Assembly: GCF_046244385.1 (NCBI RefSeq)
Contig: NZ_CP176366.1
Coordinates: forward strand, 2,976,001 to 3,040,000
Source of the DNA: Methanospirillum stamsii
Lineage (GTDB): Archaea; Halobacteriota; Methanomicrobia; Methanomicrobiales; Methanospirillaceae
DNA length: 64,000 bases
Direction: 5' to 3'
The notes below the pieces were generated by a model. It was not told where the DNA came from. It was given only the letters and a program-made list of their open reading frames with translations, and searched no databases. The stretch's first letter is position 1, and each line of letters starts with the position of its first letter. Below, piece by piece: positions 24,475 to 33,985 of this stretch. The translations under genes and the position numbers were made by a program.

Positions 24475-26595
24475 ATGGCATCAGGAAGTAATGCAGAAAC
24501 TGTTGAGATAACTGACCGGGATGCTGACTGGCACCGGTTTTTTAAGACGCGATATAAAAAAGAACTTGATGAACTTTCACGCGAATATCCATATAAAAGA
24601 TCGCTCTACATCAATTACCGGGATATTGAGAGTTTTGGTAAAACCGGAACTGAACTTGCGGATGAACTGCTTGAAAACCCTGGTAAGGTAATAGGAGATA
24701 TCAGGGATTCAATACGTACACACCGGCTTGTTAAAACCAGGAAAAAAGAAGAACAACCGGATATTAATATTCGTTTTATTAATCTTCCAAGAAAGATAGC
24801 TATTCGTGAAATCCGTTCTGATCATATCGGGAAATTTATTAGTGTTGAAGGAATTCTTCGGAAAACTACCGAAGTCAGACCACGTATAACACTTGCCGTA
24901 TTCCGATGTCCTGCCGGTCACCGGACAGTAAAAGCACAATCATATGGTCCTTTCGTGGAACCTGACGGTTGTCAGACTGATGGATGTACCCAGAAAAAAC
25001 TTGAGCTCATACCCCGTTTTTCACGGTTTGTGGACTCACAAAAACTGAGAATTCAGGAGTCCCCGGAGGGTCTTCGTGGAGGGGAACAGCCACAGACTAT
25101 TGACCTTGATGTAACGGATGATATCTGCGGTATTGTCGCTCCGGGAGACCGGATTGTTGTTAATGGTATTCTCCGGTCGATGCAAAGAAATTCCTATGGA
25201 ACGAAATCCACCATCTTTGACATCTATGTTGAATGTAACTCGATAGAGGTAGCTGAAAAGGAATTTGAAGAGGTTAATATCAGCGAAGAGGATGAAAGAG
25301 AGATTATTAGTCTTTCCCAGGATCCTAACATCTACCGGAAAATTGCACACTCAATCGCTCCGACAATTTATGGAGTGGATGATGTCAAGGATGCGATTTC
25401 TTTGCAGCTTTTTGGAGGCATAGCTAAAGAGATGCCGGATGGAAGCAGACTTCGTGGTGATATCCATGTTCTTCTGATTGGAGATCCGGGTATTGCGAAA
25501 TCCCAGATGCTTCGGTATGTTGTCCGGCTATCTCCCCGGGCTATCTATACTTCCGGTCAGTCAACAACTTCTGCAGGTCTGACTGCAACTGCGGTGAAAG
25601 ACGAGTTTGGAGATGGCAGATGGACCCTTGAAGCAGGTGCTCTGGTTCTCGCAGATATGGGTGTGGCCTGTGTTGATGAAATGGATAAGATGGATAAGCA
25701 TGACCGGAGTGCTCTTCACGAGGCAATGGAACAGCAGTCTATCTCAATTGCGAAAGCCGGAATTACCGCAACCTTAAAATCACGGTGTGCCCTGCTTGGT
25801 GCTGCCAATCCGAAGTATGGCCGATTTGATGATTTTGTACCGATTGGAGATCAGATTAATATGCCTCCGTCACTGCTCTCACGATTTGATCTCATATTTG
25901 TCCTGACAGATAAGCCGGAGCATGAACGGGATCTTGCAATTGCAGAACACATTTTAAAAGCCCACAGTGTTGGTGAATTAATTGCCCAGCATGCCCGGGA
26001 TCCCATTCCTGGAGTTGATGACGAGTATATCTCTGAGCAGTTAAAACCGGTCACGCCGGAGATTGATCCGGTCATGTTCCGCAAATATGTGGCTTATGCG
26101 AAAAGAAACTGTTTCCCACGACTTGAGGATGAAGCCAGGGAGGCCCTCATTGCCTATTACATGAAACTGAGGGATCTTGCCGATGCCAACAAACCGGTTC
26201 CGGTAACCGCAAGACAACTCGAAGCTATCGTTCGTCTGGCAGAAGCATCAGCCCGTATCAGGCTTTCATCGGTTATTGTGAAGAGTGATGCAGAACGGGT
26301 TATTACTATCATTGATACCTGTTTACGGCAGGTTGCTTACGATCCTTCCAGCGGAAGTTTTGATATTGACATGCTTGCAACCGGAGTATCCAAGAGTAAA
26401 CGAGACCTTATCCGGACCATCAAACAGGTTATCAGGGATGTTGCAGATGAAAATGGCAGAGCTCATAAACCTGATGTAGTTGAACTGGTCAGGCAGCAGG
26501 GTTTTGACCGGGACGAGGTTGAAAGGCAGCTTACTGCAATGCTCAGGTCCGGTGAAGCGATGGAACCCAAGCATGATGTGATAAAACTTATATAA
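24475..26595 (+). CDS. mcm: Replicative minichromosome maintenance helicase
   Basis: The 706-residue hexameric helicase has an N-terminal DNA-binding domain with a zinc-binding group (FRCPAGH...CQTDGC near residues 143-170). The AAA+ core has Walker A GDPGIAKSQ, Walker B VACVDEMDKM, sensor LGAANPKYG and arginine finger SRFDLIF. A C-terminal winged-helix region closes the protein. It unwinds DNA ahead of the replication fork. The length is typical for an intein-free archaeal MCM. It lies downstream of the chemosensory operon, separated from rfcS by that insertion. No replication origin repeats were recognised nearby. Confidence 0.96.
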   Translation: MASGSNAETVEITDRDADWHRFFKTRYKKELDELSREYPYKRSLYINYRDIESFGKTGTELADELLENPGKVIGDIRDSIRTHRLVKTRKKEEQPDINIRFINLPRKIAIREIRSDHIGKFISVEGILRKTTEVRPRITLAVFRCPAGHRTVKAQSYGPFVEPDGCQTDGCTQKKLELIPRFSRFVDSQKLRIQESPEGLRGGEQPQTIDLDVTDDICGIVAPGDRIVVNGILRSMQRNSYGTKSTIFDIYVECNSIEVAEKEFEEVNISEEDEREIISLSQDPNIYRKIAHSIAPTIYGVDDVKDAISLQLFGGIAKEMPDGSRLRGDIHVLLIGDPGIAKSQMLRYVVRLSPRAIYTSGQSTTSAGLTATAVKDEFGDGRWTLEAGALVLADMGVACVDEMDKMDKHDRSALHEAMEQQSISIAKAGITATLKSRCALLGAANPKYGRFDDFVPIGDQINMPPSLLSRFDLIFVLTDKPEHERDLAIAEHILKAHSVGELIAQHARDPIPGVDDEYISEQLKPVTPEIDPVMFRKYVAYAKRNCFPRLEDEAREALIAYYMKLRDLADANKPVPVTARQLEAIVRLAEASARIRLSSVIVKSDAERVITIIDTCLRQVAYDPSSGSFDIDMLATGVSKSKRDLIRTIKQVIRDVADENGRAHKPDVVELVRQQGFDRDEVERQLTAMLRSGEAMEPKHDVIKLI

Positions 26596-26646
26596 CTTTT
26601 TTCGGTTGAGAGAATCCTGTTAATACTTGTAGACATATCTTAGGGC

Positions 26647-27417
26647 ATGAAGATGTTTGAGGGGTTCCTCTTAGTGCCCCGTTTCACATTAATTTTCATG
26701 GTATGTCTCATCTCCCTGGTTCTGATGACCGGCGGGTGCTCGGTACTGGCTGATAAAGCAGCGACTACTCTTTCTATCGCCACCGATCCGGTAGATCCGG
26801 GTAATGACCTTGAATTTTTAGTGACTGGTGTTCTGACTGATGCAGAGGGTAACCTGCTCGGTAATAAGAAAGTCACCCTTGAGCAGATGGAGAGCGATGA
26901 TCAGGAGAGTGAATATTCATTTCTTGCGGTAACTACTACTGATGTTGCAGGTAATTATTCATTCAGGAGGCCTGAAGGTGCTCCTGCTGAATATCTCCGG
27001 GTGAAATTCAATGGCAATGACCAGTTTGAAGGAACAGTCAGTGAGATTGTACAGGGACATAAGCCATCCGGTCCAGTCCAGACTCAAGGGCCTGCATCTT
27101 CTGTAGTCAAATCTGATACAAAGATTACTGCAAAAGCATCACCCTCCAATCCATCTCCGGGCCAGACAGTTGTTGTCACCGGCCAGCTGATTGGTGAAAA
27201 TGGAACCCCGCTTTCCGGAAAGGAAATTCTTTGTGAAGCATCTGACCGCCTTGGAAACCGTAGCGATTATGAAATCCTTGCAGCATCAGTAACTGATGAA
27301 AATGGGTTTTTTAAATTCGGAGTTGGCGGAGGATCTACAACTACATACATTCAGGTTCATTTCACCGGCGATGGTTCTTATGAAGAATCTTATAGCGACC
27401 TGATTGTAGTATTGTAA
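26647..27417 (+). CDS. Lipoprotein-like exported protein with two Ig-like domains
   Basis: The 256-residue protein has an N-terminal hydrophobic stretch (RFTLIFMVCLISLVLM) followed by TGGC, which resembles a lipobox with Cys31. Two related beta-rich domains follow (about 40-130 and 150-256). Both contain the pattern GxLxxxxGxPLxxKxVxxE and a TDxxGxFxF strand, as in bacterial/archaeal Ig-like (Cna_B or Big-type) modules, and each ends with FxGxxxYExSxS. It is probably a cell-surface protein. Its function is not known. It is convergent with the nitrilase gene, with a T8 tract between them. Confidence 0.7.
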   Translation: MKMFEGFLLVPRFTLIFMVCLISLVLMTGGCSVLADKAATTLSIATDPVDPGNDLEFLVTGVLTDAEGNLLGNKKVTLEQMESDDQESEYSFLAVTTTDVAGNYSFRRPEGAPAEYLRVKFNGNDQFEGTVSEIVQGHKPSGPVQTQGPASSVVKSDTKITAKASPSNPSPGQTVVVTGQLIGENGTPLSGKEILCEASDRLGNRSDYEILAASVTDENGFFKFGVGGGSTTTYIQVHFTGDGSYEESYSDLIVVL

Positions 27418-27451
27418 GAAAAAAGTTCTCCTTTAGGATTATAAAAAACTC

Positions 27452-27459
27452 TTTTTTTT
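27452..27459 (+). terminator. Poly-T terminator between convergent genes
   Basis: Eight T residues follow the Ig-like protein gene by 34 bases and run into the stop codon of the convergent nitrilase gene. It probably terminates the plus-strand transcript. Confidence 0.4.
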
Positions 27460-28234
27460 ACAAAAAATCATTTCTCACATCCTTATGGAAGGGGAATGAG
27501 ATTCGAAGGGTTTCTGCCTCTTCAATTGGCATATCATAAAAAATTAGTTCTTCCAGATCAGTTCCCTGTGCCCTGATACTTCCATCCGGTCCGGCAATAC
27601 AAGAACCGCCATTGTAAAAATCAACCGGGGTCTGTCCAACGGTGTTGACTGAGGCTACAAACATCTGAAACTCAGCAGCCCTGCTTGTGGTAAAGAGATG
27701 AAAATGTTTCAATCTGGATGCCGGCCAGGCAGAAGGAACCAACATGAGGTTTACTCCTGCATCCCGGTACGCATGAAAGAGGGGGGCAAACCGAAGATCA
27801 TAGCAGATGGCTATTCCAATTGTGCAGGAGTTAAAAGAAAAAATTCCCAGAGAATTTCCCGGTGAAAAATACCTGTCTTCTCCTGCTGGTGAAAAAAGAT
27901 GTATTTTTTGGTATGATGCAAGAGTTTTTCCATCTGGTCCGATAGCAATACTGGTGTTGAAGGGATGATCGGTATTCTTCTCCCGGAATGATCCCAGGAT
28001 TCCAATACTATAATCCTGTGCGATATCCTTTAGGGCTGATATTTCTTCGCCATCTTCTGTGGTAACTTCTGAATTATTTTTTGGATCCCATCCGGTCAGG
28101 ATTTGTTCTGGAAAGACAAGAAAAGTTGCATCACCTTCTACTGCTTCTGCAGCATATTTCTCCATTTTTTTCAGAGTTTTAGTAGGATCATTCCAGCATG
28201 GAGTTATCTGGGCCAGAGAGAGTATCATTACCAA
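27458..28234 (-). CDS. Carbon-nitrogen hydrolase (nitrilase superfamily)
   Basis: The 258-residue protein has the Glu-Lys-Cys triad of the superfamily: glutamate in VFPEQILTG (near residue 43), lysine in SYQKIHLFSP (near 112) and cysteine in GIAICYDLRF (near 146). The sequence resembles omega-amidase-type members, which hydrolyse small amides such as alpha-ketoglutaramate, but the substrate is not certain. It is cytoplasmic, of normal length, and divergent from the copper-ATPase gene with an intergenic distance of about 85 bases. Confidence 0.88.
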   Translation of the reverse strand: MVMILSLAQITPCWNDPTKTLKKMEKYAAEAVEGDATFLVFPEQILTGWDPKNNSEVTTEDGEEISALKDIAQDYSIGILGSFREKNTDHPFNTSIAIGPDGKTLASYQKIHLFSPAGEDRYFSPGNSLGIFSFNSCTIGIAICYDLRFAPLFHAYRDAGVNLMLVPSAWPASRLKHFHLFTTSRAAEFQMFVASVNTVGQTPVDFYNGGSCIAGPDGSIRAQGTDLEELIFYDMPIEEAETLRISFPFHKDVRNDFL

Positions 28235-28303
28235 CTTTTAGTCTTTCTTTGTGATATGATTTTTTGGAGAGATTATTTACCTACCAAAAAACACTTCACA
28301 ATT

Positions 28304-28310
28304 GGAGAGG
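28304..28310 (+). promoter_or_regulatory. Ribosome-binding site that decides the copper ATPase start
   Basis: GGAGAGG lies eight bases upstream of an in-frame TTG at 28319. The nearest in-frame ATG (28256) lacks such a sequence, and the earlier in-frame ATG at 28103 lies inside the opposite-strand nitrilase gene. This favours the TTG start. Confidence 0.5.
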
Positions 28311-28318
28311 TAGTTACA

Positions 28319-30901
28319 TTGGAAGAGAGAGTAAAAAAAATTGAATTACAGGTTGATGGAATGCATTGTGCAACCTGTGCTCTGACTGTTGAAAAAGGTC
28401 TTTCTTCAACTCCTGGAGTAACAGAATCTAAAGTCAACCTCTCAACTGGAAAGGCAACGATTGAATATGATCCTTCCCTGGTCACTCTTTCTGACCTGAC
28501 AACAGCGGTTGAGAAATCCGGATTTTCTGTAGCACATGAAAAGATTTCTGTCAGGGTAGGAGGTATGGCCTGCGCTTCTTGTGTTCAGTCATTAACAAAA
28601 TTTCTCCTCCGTCAGGAAGGAATCATCTCGGTTGATGTAAACCTCAGTCTTGAACGTGCCAATATTACCTATAATCCATCATTGGTGAATATTCACCAAA
28701 TTAGTGAGATAATTACCCGTGCCGGATTCAAATTTCTTGGAACTGATTCTTCTATTAGTAAGAAGCAGGAAGATGAGAAAAGCAGACAACTGAATCATCA
28801 ATTGTATAAAGTAATTTTCGGATTTGCCTTATCTTTGATACTCATGGCAATGATGTATTTCACATCATTTGACATGCAGATGATTGCTTATCTGCAACTT
28901 ATCATTACGACTCCTGTTCTCATTATGCTTGCCTATCCGATATTTAAGGCAGCAATCGGAGCACTTCGGACGTTGTCTCTTACCATGGATGTAATGTATG
29001 CAATGGGCATCGGAGTTGCATATCTTGCAAGTGTTCTCGGAACATTTTCTATTATACTGGAAAATGATGCATTATTTTATGAAACCACTCTGATGCTTGC
29101 GTCTTTTTTAATGCTCGGGCGGTTCCTTGAAGCAAAGGCGAAGGGAAAGACTTCATCGGCTATTAAGGCGCTGATGAGTCTTGAAGCTGATACTGCAACG
29201 ATTATCCGGGATGATAATGAATTTACCATTCCGGTTCAGGAAGTAAAGGTGGGGGATATAATCCGGGTACGGCCGGGTTCCAGAATCCCGGTAGACGGGA
29301 TAGTTGTATCTGGTTCCAGCTATGTCGATGAATCTATGGTGACCGGAGAGCCCCTTGCTGTTCACCGGGTTCCTGAACAGGAGGTTATTGGAGGAACTCT
29401 TGTTACCACCGGATCATTTGTGTATCGAGCAACCCGTGTCGGTGCCGATACTATGCTTGCCAGAATTATCCGGTTAGTGGAAGAGGCACAGGGGTCGCGA
29501 CCGCCGGTTCAGCGTCTTGCAGACAAGGCTGTCAGCTGGTTTATTCCTGTTGTGCTTACGATAGCGATTATATCCTCTCTTTATTGGTACGGCATCAGAG
29601 GGATGGATCTGCGGTTTTCCCTACAGACATTTATTGCCGTTCTGGTTGTTGCCTGTCCGTGTGCTCTTGGACTTGCAACCCCGACAGCAGTAACTGTTGG
29701 TATCGGGCGAGGTGCAGAACATGGAATTCTTATTCGAAACGGTTCAGTCCTTGAGATAGCTAACAAAATATCCCTGGCATTATTTGATAAAACCGGCACT
29801 ATCACCAATGGAAAACCAGTAGTAACCAATATTGATTCCTTTACTGGAAATCCAGACCTTCTCCTCTCCATGGCTGCATCACTCGAATTTCTGTCAGAAC
29901 ACCCGATTAGTGGAGCAGTGCTTCGGGCCGCTGATGAAAAGGGTATTGAACCGGCTGAAGTTACCGGATTTGAGAATATATCCGGGAGCGGGCTAACCGG
30001 GGTTATTGCAGGAAGCAGGGTTCATCTTGGGACCCGGGATTTTGTCAGTTTAACGGGTGTTTCATATACTCCGGAACAGGAATCGATTATTACCCGGCGT
30101 GAGAAGGAAGGTAAAACTATCGTTCTGATATCTCGGGATGGGTTTCTTCTTGGTCTTATTTCTATCTCTGATGAAATCAAATCAGATGCAGGTCTTTGTG
30201 TCCGGTTACTCAGGGAAATGGGTATTGAGTGTGGAATGGTAACTGGTGACAATCAGGTAACTGCTGAATCTGTTGCTGCAATGGTCGATATTCACAAGGT
30301 TTATTCAAGGATTTTGCCCGAAGGAAAAGAGAAAAAGGTTGATGAGGTTCAAAGATCCGGTGAGATAGTTGCTTTTATTGGTGATGGTATCAATGATGCA
30401 CCAGCTCTTGCCCGGGCAGATACGGGTATTGCCATTGGTTCTGGAACTGATGTAGCCATTGAAAGTGCAGACATTGTGCTAGTCAGAGACTCTCTGGTTC
30501 ACATCGTTGCAGCAATTCAACTGGCTAAAAAGGTGATGGGACGCATTAAACTGAATTTATTCTGGGCATTTTTTTACAACAGCATCCTGATTCCTCTGGC
30601 TGCTGGTGTTTTATATCCGGTTTTGGTATTCAGGCCTGAATATGGAGCCTTTGCGATGGCCTTCTCGTCAGTGACCGTTGTCAGCCTTTCCCTGCTTCTA
30701 AAAAGTTATACTCCTCCTGCTCTTTTACATCTCCGGAATAATGAGTCTGTTAAAAAAGAAAAAGACTTGGTTTGTGGTATGATGGTGGATACAACGACTG
30801 CACAATACTGGTCAGATATTGGGGAGAAGAGATATTATTTCTGTAATAAGGGATGCAAGGAAGCGTTTGATGCGAATCCGGATTCTTTTATAGAAAAATA
30901 A
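28319..30901 (+). CDS. copA: Copper-type P1B ATPase with two N-terminal metal-binding domains and a C-terminal YHS domain
   Basis: With a TTG start the protein has 860 residues. Two heavy-metal-associated domains carry GMHCATC (about 14-20) and GMACASC (about 82-88). The ATPase core has the CPCALGLATP metal-site motif in a membrane helix, phosphorylation motif DKTGTITNG, SEHPISG and GDGINDAPALA. CPC plus the flanking residues indicates Cu+ (or Ag+) export from the cytoplasm. A YHS domain (DLVCGMMVD...YYFCNKGCKEAF) lies at the extreme C-terminus, a less usual place than the N-terminus. An ATG at 28256 would add 21 residues. Confidence 0.9.
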   Translation: MEERVKKIELQVDGMHCATCALTVEKGLSSTPGVTESKVNLSTGKATIEYDPSLVTLSDLTTAVEKSGFSVAHEKISVRVGGMACASCVQSLTKFLLRQEGIISVDVNLSLERANITYNPSLVNIHQISEIITRAGFKFLGTDSSISKKQEDEKSRQLNHQLYKVIFGFALSLILMAMMYFTSFDMQMIAYLQLIITTPVLIMLAYPIFKAAIGALRTLSLTMDVMYAMGIGVAYLASVLGTFSIILENDALFYETTLMLASFLMLGRFLEAKAKGKTSSAIKALMSLEADTATIIRDDNEFTIPVQEVKVGDIIRVRPGSRIPVDGIVVSGSSYVDESMVTGEPLAVHRVPEQEVIGGTLVTTGSFVYRATRVGADTMLARIIRLVEEAQGSRPPVQRLADKAVSWFIPVVLTIAIISSLYWYGIRGMDLRFSLQTFIAVLVVACPCALGLATPTAVTVGIGRGAEHGILIRNGSVLEIANKISLALFDKTGTITNGKPVVTNIDSFTGNPDLLLSMAASLEFLSEHPISGAVLRAADEKGIEPAEVTGFENISGSGLTGVIAGSRVHLGTRDFVSLTGVSYTPEQESIITRREKEGKTIVLISRDGFLLGLISISDEIKSDAGLCVRLLREMGIECGMVTGDNQVTAESVAAMVDIHKVYSRILPEGKEKKVDEVQRSGEIVAFIGDGINDAPALARADTGIAIGSGTDVAIESADIVLVRDSLVHIVAAIQLAKKVMGRIKLNLFWAFFYNSILIPLAAGVLYPVLVFRPEYGAFAMAFSSVTVVSLSLLLKSYTPPALLHLRNNESVKKEKDLVCGMMVDTTTAQYWSDIGEKRYYFCNKGCKEAFDANPDSFIEK

Positions 30902-30909
30902 ATCGGGTT

Positions 30910-31650
30910 TTATTCATTTACTACTATTTTTAGTGTCCGTGAGGATGTCATACTATATGTTTCATCACCAGGAAATACGGTTTCAATCTGTACTCCTCCG
31001 GTTTCCACAACCGGAAGACTGAACGAGTATTCTCCACTTAAATCTGTATTAACCGTTCCTGCATCTCTCCATTCCATATACCCGCCAAATGCGCATCCAC
31101 CTATGCATCCAACCGGACTAGATGCCAGCCGATAGTTTACTGCTTTAAATGGGATACCTTTTCCTTCACTGTCGGTGAGCCTGCCTTTAAATGAAACTCT
31201 ATCCCCTACCCTGGGATAAGTTGGCCATCCACTGAGAGTAAGGGCAGTTTTTTTCGGTTCATTACCTGGAATAGCCGAAATTGCAATTTTATTGCTATAT
31301 ATTCCTGAATATAACGCTTCAAAAGTCCAGTCCCCACCGACATCCGCAACCTGCTTATACCCAAATGTTCCGTTTAGTGCAGGTTTCGCAAGCATAAATG
31401 ATGAAGCATGTGACCCGGTCGGGGCCGATATAAGAATCACAACATCTGATGGTTGTGTTCCAAATAGTGAAGGATCAATCTTTCCATTCAGGGAGATTTT
31501 ATCTCCGATAATCACTTCATCATCTAATCCGGAAAGTGTCACCATATCTAGTAATGTTTCATCATAGTCATCCTGATTAGATGCACTGATTATTGGCATA
31601 CAGAATAATCCGGTTAATATCAGGATAATAAAAGAAAAATTTTTTAACAT
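30910..31650 (-). CDS. Exported Ig-like domain protein of unknown function
   Basis: The 246-residue protein has a clear signal peptide (FSFIILILTGLFCMPIISAS). Two beta-rich segments follow: residues 40-125 with GDKISLNGKIDPSLFG, and 135-246 with VGDRVSFKGRLTDSEGKGIP and DLSGEYSFSLPV. The second has the same GxLTDxxGxxIPFK and GxYSF pattern as the lipoprotein at 26647, so the two are probably distant relatives. It has no anchor. It converges on the copper ATPase gene, with stops 9 bases apart. A role at the cell surface is inferred only. Confidence 0.65.
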   Translation of the reverse strand: MLKNFSFIILILTGLFCMPIISASNQDDYDETLLDMVTLSGLDDEVIIGDKISLNGKIDPSLFGTQPSDVVILISAPTGSHASSFMLAKPALNGTFGYKQVADVGGDWTFEALYSGIYSNKIAISAIPGNEPKKTALTLSGWPTYPRVGDRVSFKGRLTDSEGKGIPFKAVNYRLASSPVGCIGGCAFGGYMEWRDAGTVNTDLSGEYSFSLPVVETGGVQIETVFPGDETYSMTSSRTLKIVVNE

Positions 31651-31795
31651 ATCAGTCCCGTTACGATCCCTTATATGTACAATATTATCTTTTGTGTTTA
31701 TCAGGTTTGAGGAGGATTTTTAATATCTAGTATTTTTAATGATGATCAAAAACGATAAAGAAGTATTTGAGATTGGAAGAAAAACCGGTTCTTTT

Positions 31796-32884
31796 CTATC
31801 TTAATTTTCCATGTTTTTCCTGATAAACAAGAGAACAACCTCCCTTTTTTTCCGATGTAAGAGTCCCCGATTGTCTGATAGATTGAAATAGTGGTGATCG
31901 TAATGCATTGGCAAGACCGTTTCTGACATTTCTGTCAGATTGTTCCGAAGCAGGACATGCTTCAAGTGACCCGGACGGACTAATATGGGCAAACCCTCTC
32001 CCTGCTGCAAGACATCCGGAGAACCATTCTTGGTCACCGGGAAATTTCAGTGCAATTACCGGAATAGTGGAATTTATCTCTTCAATCATTTCACTCAGAT
32101 AGGTTTGTTTTTCTGGTGAGAGACACAGGGTTTCATTTTCATACATGGGAACAAATTCTACGAAGATGAAAAGTCTGCAACCTTTAGAGTATAGATCTTT
32201 TATAAAATTCAGGGATGTAATTTCATAAACATTTTCACTGGTGGTCGTAAAAGAACAGCCAAAGAGCACACCAGCATCATGAAGGATGCTGCAAAGGGTT
32301 TTGGCCTTTTGATAAACTCCCATACCCCTTCTTTCATCCGTTTGTGCTTTTTCTCCTTCAAGACTTATTATCGGGAGAATATTCGGATGACTTATACAGT
32401 CCGAAACAAACTCATTGTCATAAATGGTTCCATTCGTGAATATGGGCATGAGAATTTTTGGAAATGCAACTGCCAGGCTCCGGATATTAGAAAACCGGAT
32501 AAGTGGTTCTCCTCCGGCAAAAACCAGGATAAAGATGCCAAGGTTTTTTGCTTCAGTAGTGAGGTTTAAAAGTTCCTCAAAGGTTAGTTCCTGTTCGATT
32601 TCCGGTTTTTTAGCATGCATATAACATCCCATGCAGTTAAGATTGCATTGCCTTGTAATGCTAATCATGAGTGCTGCCGGAACCAGGAGTCCTTTAAGGC
32701 CATTCCACTTTCGTTTTAATACAGAAAATTCATAATAAAGGAAAAGGGTGAGATAGAAAGAAAAGTATCGGGGCCTTTTTTTATTCATTATTGCTGCAGC
32801 AAGTAATGAATATCGTATTGCACGATTAAGTCGTATCCTGCCTCTTTTTTCAGATGATGAAGAGAACGAAGTGAGATTATTCAT
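31796..32884 (-). CDS. Radical SAM protein with SPASM-like C-terminal cysteines
   Basis: The 362-residue protein has the radical SAM cluster motif CNLNCMGC (CxxxCxxC) near residue 79, a GGEPL motif near 124 and a TNGT strand, so it should cleave SAM to make a 5'-deoxyadenosyl radical. A C-terminal cysteine set (SGCLAAGRGFAHISPSG, EACPAS, GGCS) is typical of SPASM/twitch auxiliary-cluster regions in enzymes that modify peptides or cofactors. It is the last gene of the lonB-tldD-pmbA-aroD-DUF504 operon, 16 bases after its neighbour. The substrate is unknown. The N-terminal 60 residues are basic and hydrophobic. Confidence 0.82.
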   Translation of the reverse strand: MNNLTSFSSSSEKRGRIRLNRAIRYSLLAAAIMNKKRPRYFSFYLTLFLYYEFSVLKRKWNGLKGLLVPAALMISITRQCNLNCMGCYMHAKKPEIEQELTFEELLNLTTEAKNLGIFILVFAGGEPLIRFSNIRSLAVAFPKILMPIFTNGTIYDNEFVSDCISHPNILPIISLEGEKAQTDERRGMGVYQKAKTLCSILHDAGVLFGCSFTTTSENVYEITSLNFIKDLYSKGCRLFIFVEFVPMYENETLCLSPEKQTYLSEMIEEINSTIPVIALKFPGDQEWFSGCLAAGRGFAHISPSGSLEACPASEQSDRNVRNGLANALRSPLFQSIRQSGTLTSEKKGGCSLVYQEKHGKLR

Positions 32885-32899
32885 AAAAAATTTTCAGTG

Positions 32900-33196
32900 C
32901 TATTTAGTTTGGTTTTCCTGCAGAGACTCAGTATTGGTGGTCGGATTAACCCAGATCTTCTTCCGGTCATATTCAATCCATCTGATCCGGTGATAGGGGA
33001 TATATGTCTCTTCATCAAGGAGAGTTTCGTCCTTTTTAATAATCATGAACCTGTTTTCAAGCCTGGTTACTTCTGTGCCCTGGATGATTGAACAGTTATC
33101 TACAGCTCCACGATTAAGGTATCCAATTTTTACCAAAGAAAAATCACAGTCCGGATCATGCCAAATCCGTAGCAGCATCCGGTGTGTGGTTCGCAT
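32900..33196 (-). CDS. DUF504 (UPF0248) family protein
   Basis: This 98-residue protein carries LLRIWHDPDCD, then IGYLNRGA and, late, IPYHRIRWIEYDRKKIW. These features are typical of the short archaeal DUF504 family, whose RNA- or protein-related function is not established. The gene lies between aroD (14-base gap) and the radical SAM gene (15-base gap) on the minus strand, so it is almost certainly cotranscribed. A start six codons later, at the ATG of MLLRIWH, is also possible. Confidence 0.7.
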   Translation of the reverse strand: MRTTHRMLLRIWHDPDCDFSLVKIGYLNRGAVDNCSIIQGTEVTRLENRFMIIKKDETLLDEETYIPYHRIRWIEYDRKKIWVNPTTNTESLQENQTK

Positions 33197-33210
33197 ACCT
33201 GAAATATCTG

Positions 33211-33984
33211 TTACTGATATTCAAGTTTTTTCCGATATTCCTGGGATCGTTCTAAAAATCCAGATACATCTCCTGATCTGACTGGTCTTCCCTCAAACCA
33301 CGGGTCCACAAAACCCGGAGTGAGCAGATGTGATAAAAGCTGCATCTCCCGGATACTATATTGTCCTGGAGATGTGGCACTTTCAATATAACAATAGGTA
33401 TAAAGCGATCCAAACAGGCAGAGAAGCGGGCGTGCATACCGGTATACCGTTCCGGTTACGCTCATAATTACCGGATATGGACAGGTGGATGTGCTTTTTA
33501 AAAGGGTTAGAATATCCTGCTGGTTCTGTGGTTGCACTGCGATTTTTATGATGTCTCCAAATCCATGAAGGGTATCCATGAGGTTTTGTAATTCCTGCTC
33601 ACCGGGCATATCATTCCGGTGACATGAAGCAATGACAGATTTATTATGACTTTTTATTCTCTCTGCATGGTCCTGAAACCTGATTTCCAGGTCAACCATG
33701 TCAATATCAGAAAGATAGGGCGAAATTCTCTCCCATAATCTGCCTGTACCCCCTGCATATGCTCCACCTTCATCACTACTTCTCATTGTCAGGATAATCG
33801 GACCATCAAAAGAATTCCTGAGTTGGTGTAAGGCATCATTGATAGGTTCTGTTATCATGTCAAGCCTTACTTCAAGAGCATCGGCTTCTTTAATCAGGGG
33901 TGATCTAAATTCAAGGGGACTTGATAGTGAAGCAATGATCCGGATAATCCGGTTTGAATCTGATTTCAATGCTTCATGTAACAT
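33211..33984 (-). CDS. aroD: 3-dehydroquinate dehydratase, type I
   Basis: The 257-residue class I enzyme converts 3-dehydroquinate to 3-dehydroshikimate in the shikimate pathway. Visible active-site elements are EVRLDMI (near residue 28), SCHRND with the catalytic histidine (near 123) and IIKIAVQP with the Schiff-base lysine (near 149). GTVYRYARPLL near the end fits the TGxxSR-type substrate-binding segment, although serine is replaced by tyrosine. It follows pmbA by one base and precedes the DUF504 gene, inside the minus-strand operon that begins with lonB. Other shikimate genes are not in the window. Confidence 0.88.
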   Translation of the reverse strand: MLHEALKSDSNRIIRIIASLSSPLEFRSPLIKEADALEVRLDMITEPINDALHQLRNSFDGPIILTMRSSDEGGAYAGGTGRLWERISPYLSDIDMVDLEIRFQDHAERIKSHNKSVIASCHRNDMPGEQELQNLMDTLHGFGDIIKIAVQPQNQQDILTLLKSTSTCPYPVIMSVTGTVYRYARPLLCLFGSLYTYCYIESATSPGQYSIREMQLLSHLLTPGFVDPWFEGRPVRSGDVSGFLERSQEYRKKLEYQ

Positions 33985-33985
33985 A

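Noticed and set aside
28103..28318. Earlier ATG start for the copper ATPase
   Set aside because: The extension overlaps the opposite-strand nitrilase gene, adds no homologous sequence and lacks a ribosome-binding site.
32897..33091. Plus-strand frame opposite the DUF504 gene
   Set aside because: The minus frame has family motifs and tight operon spacing; the plus frame has none.
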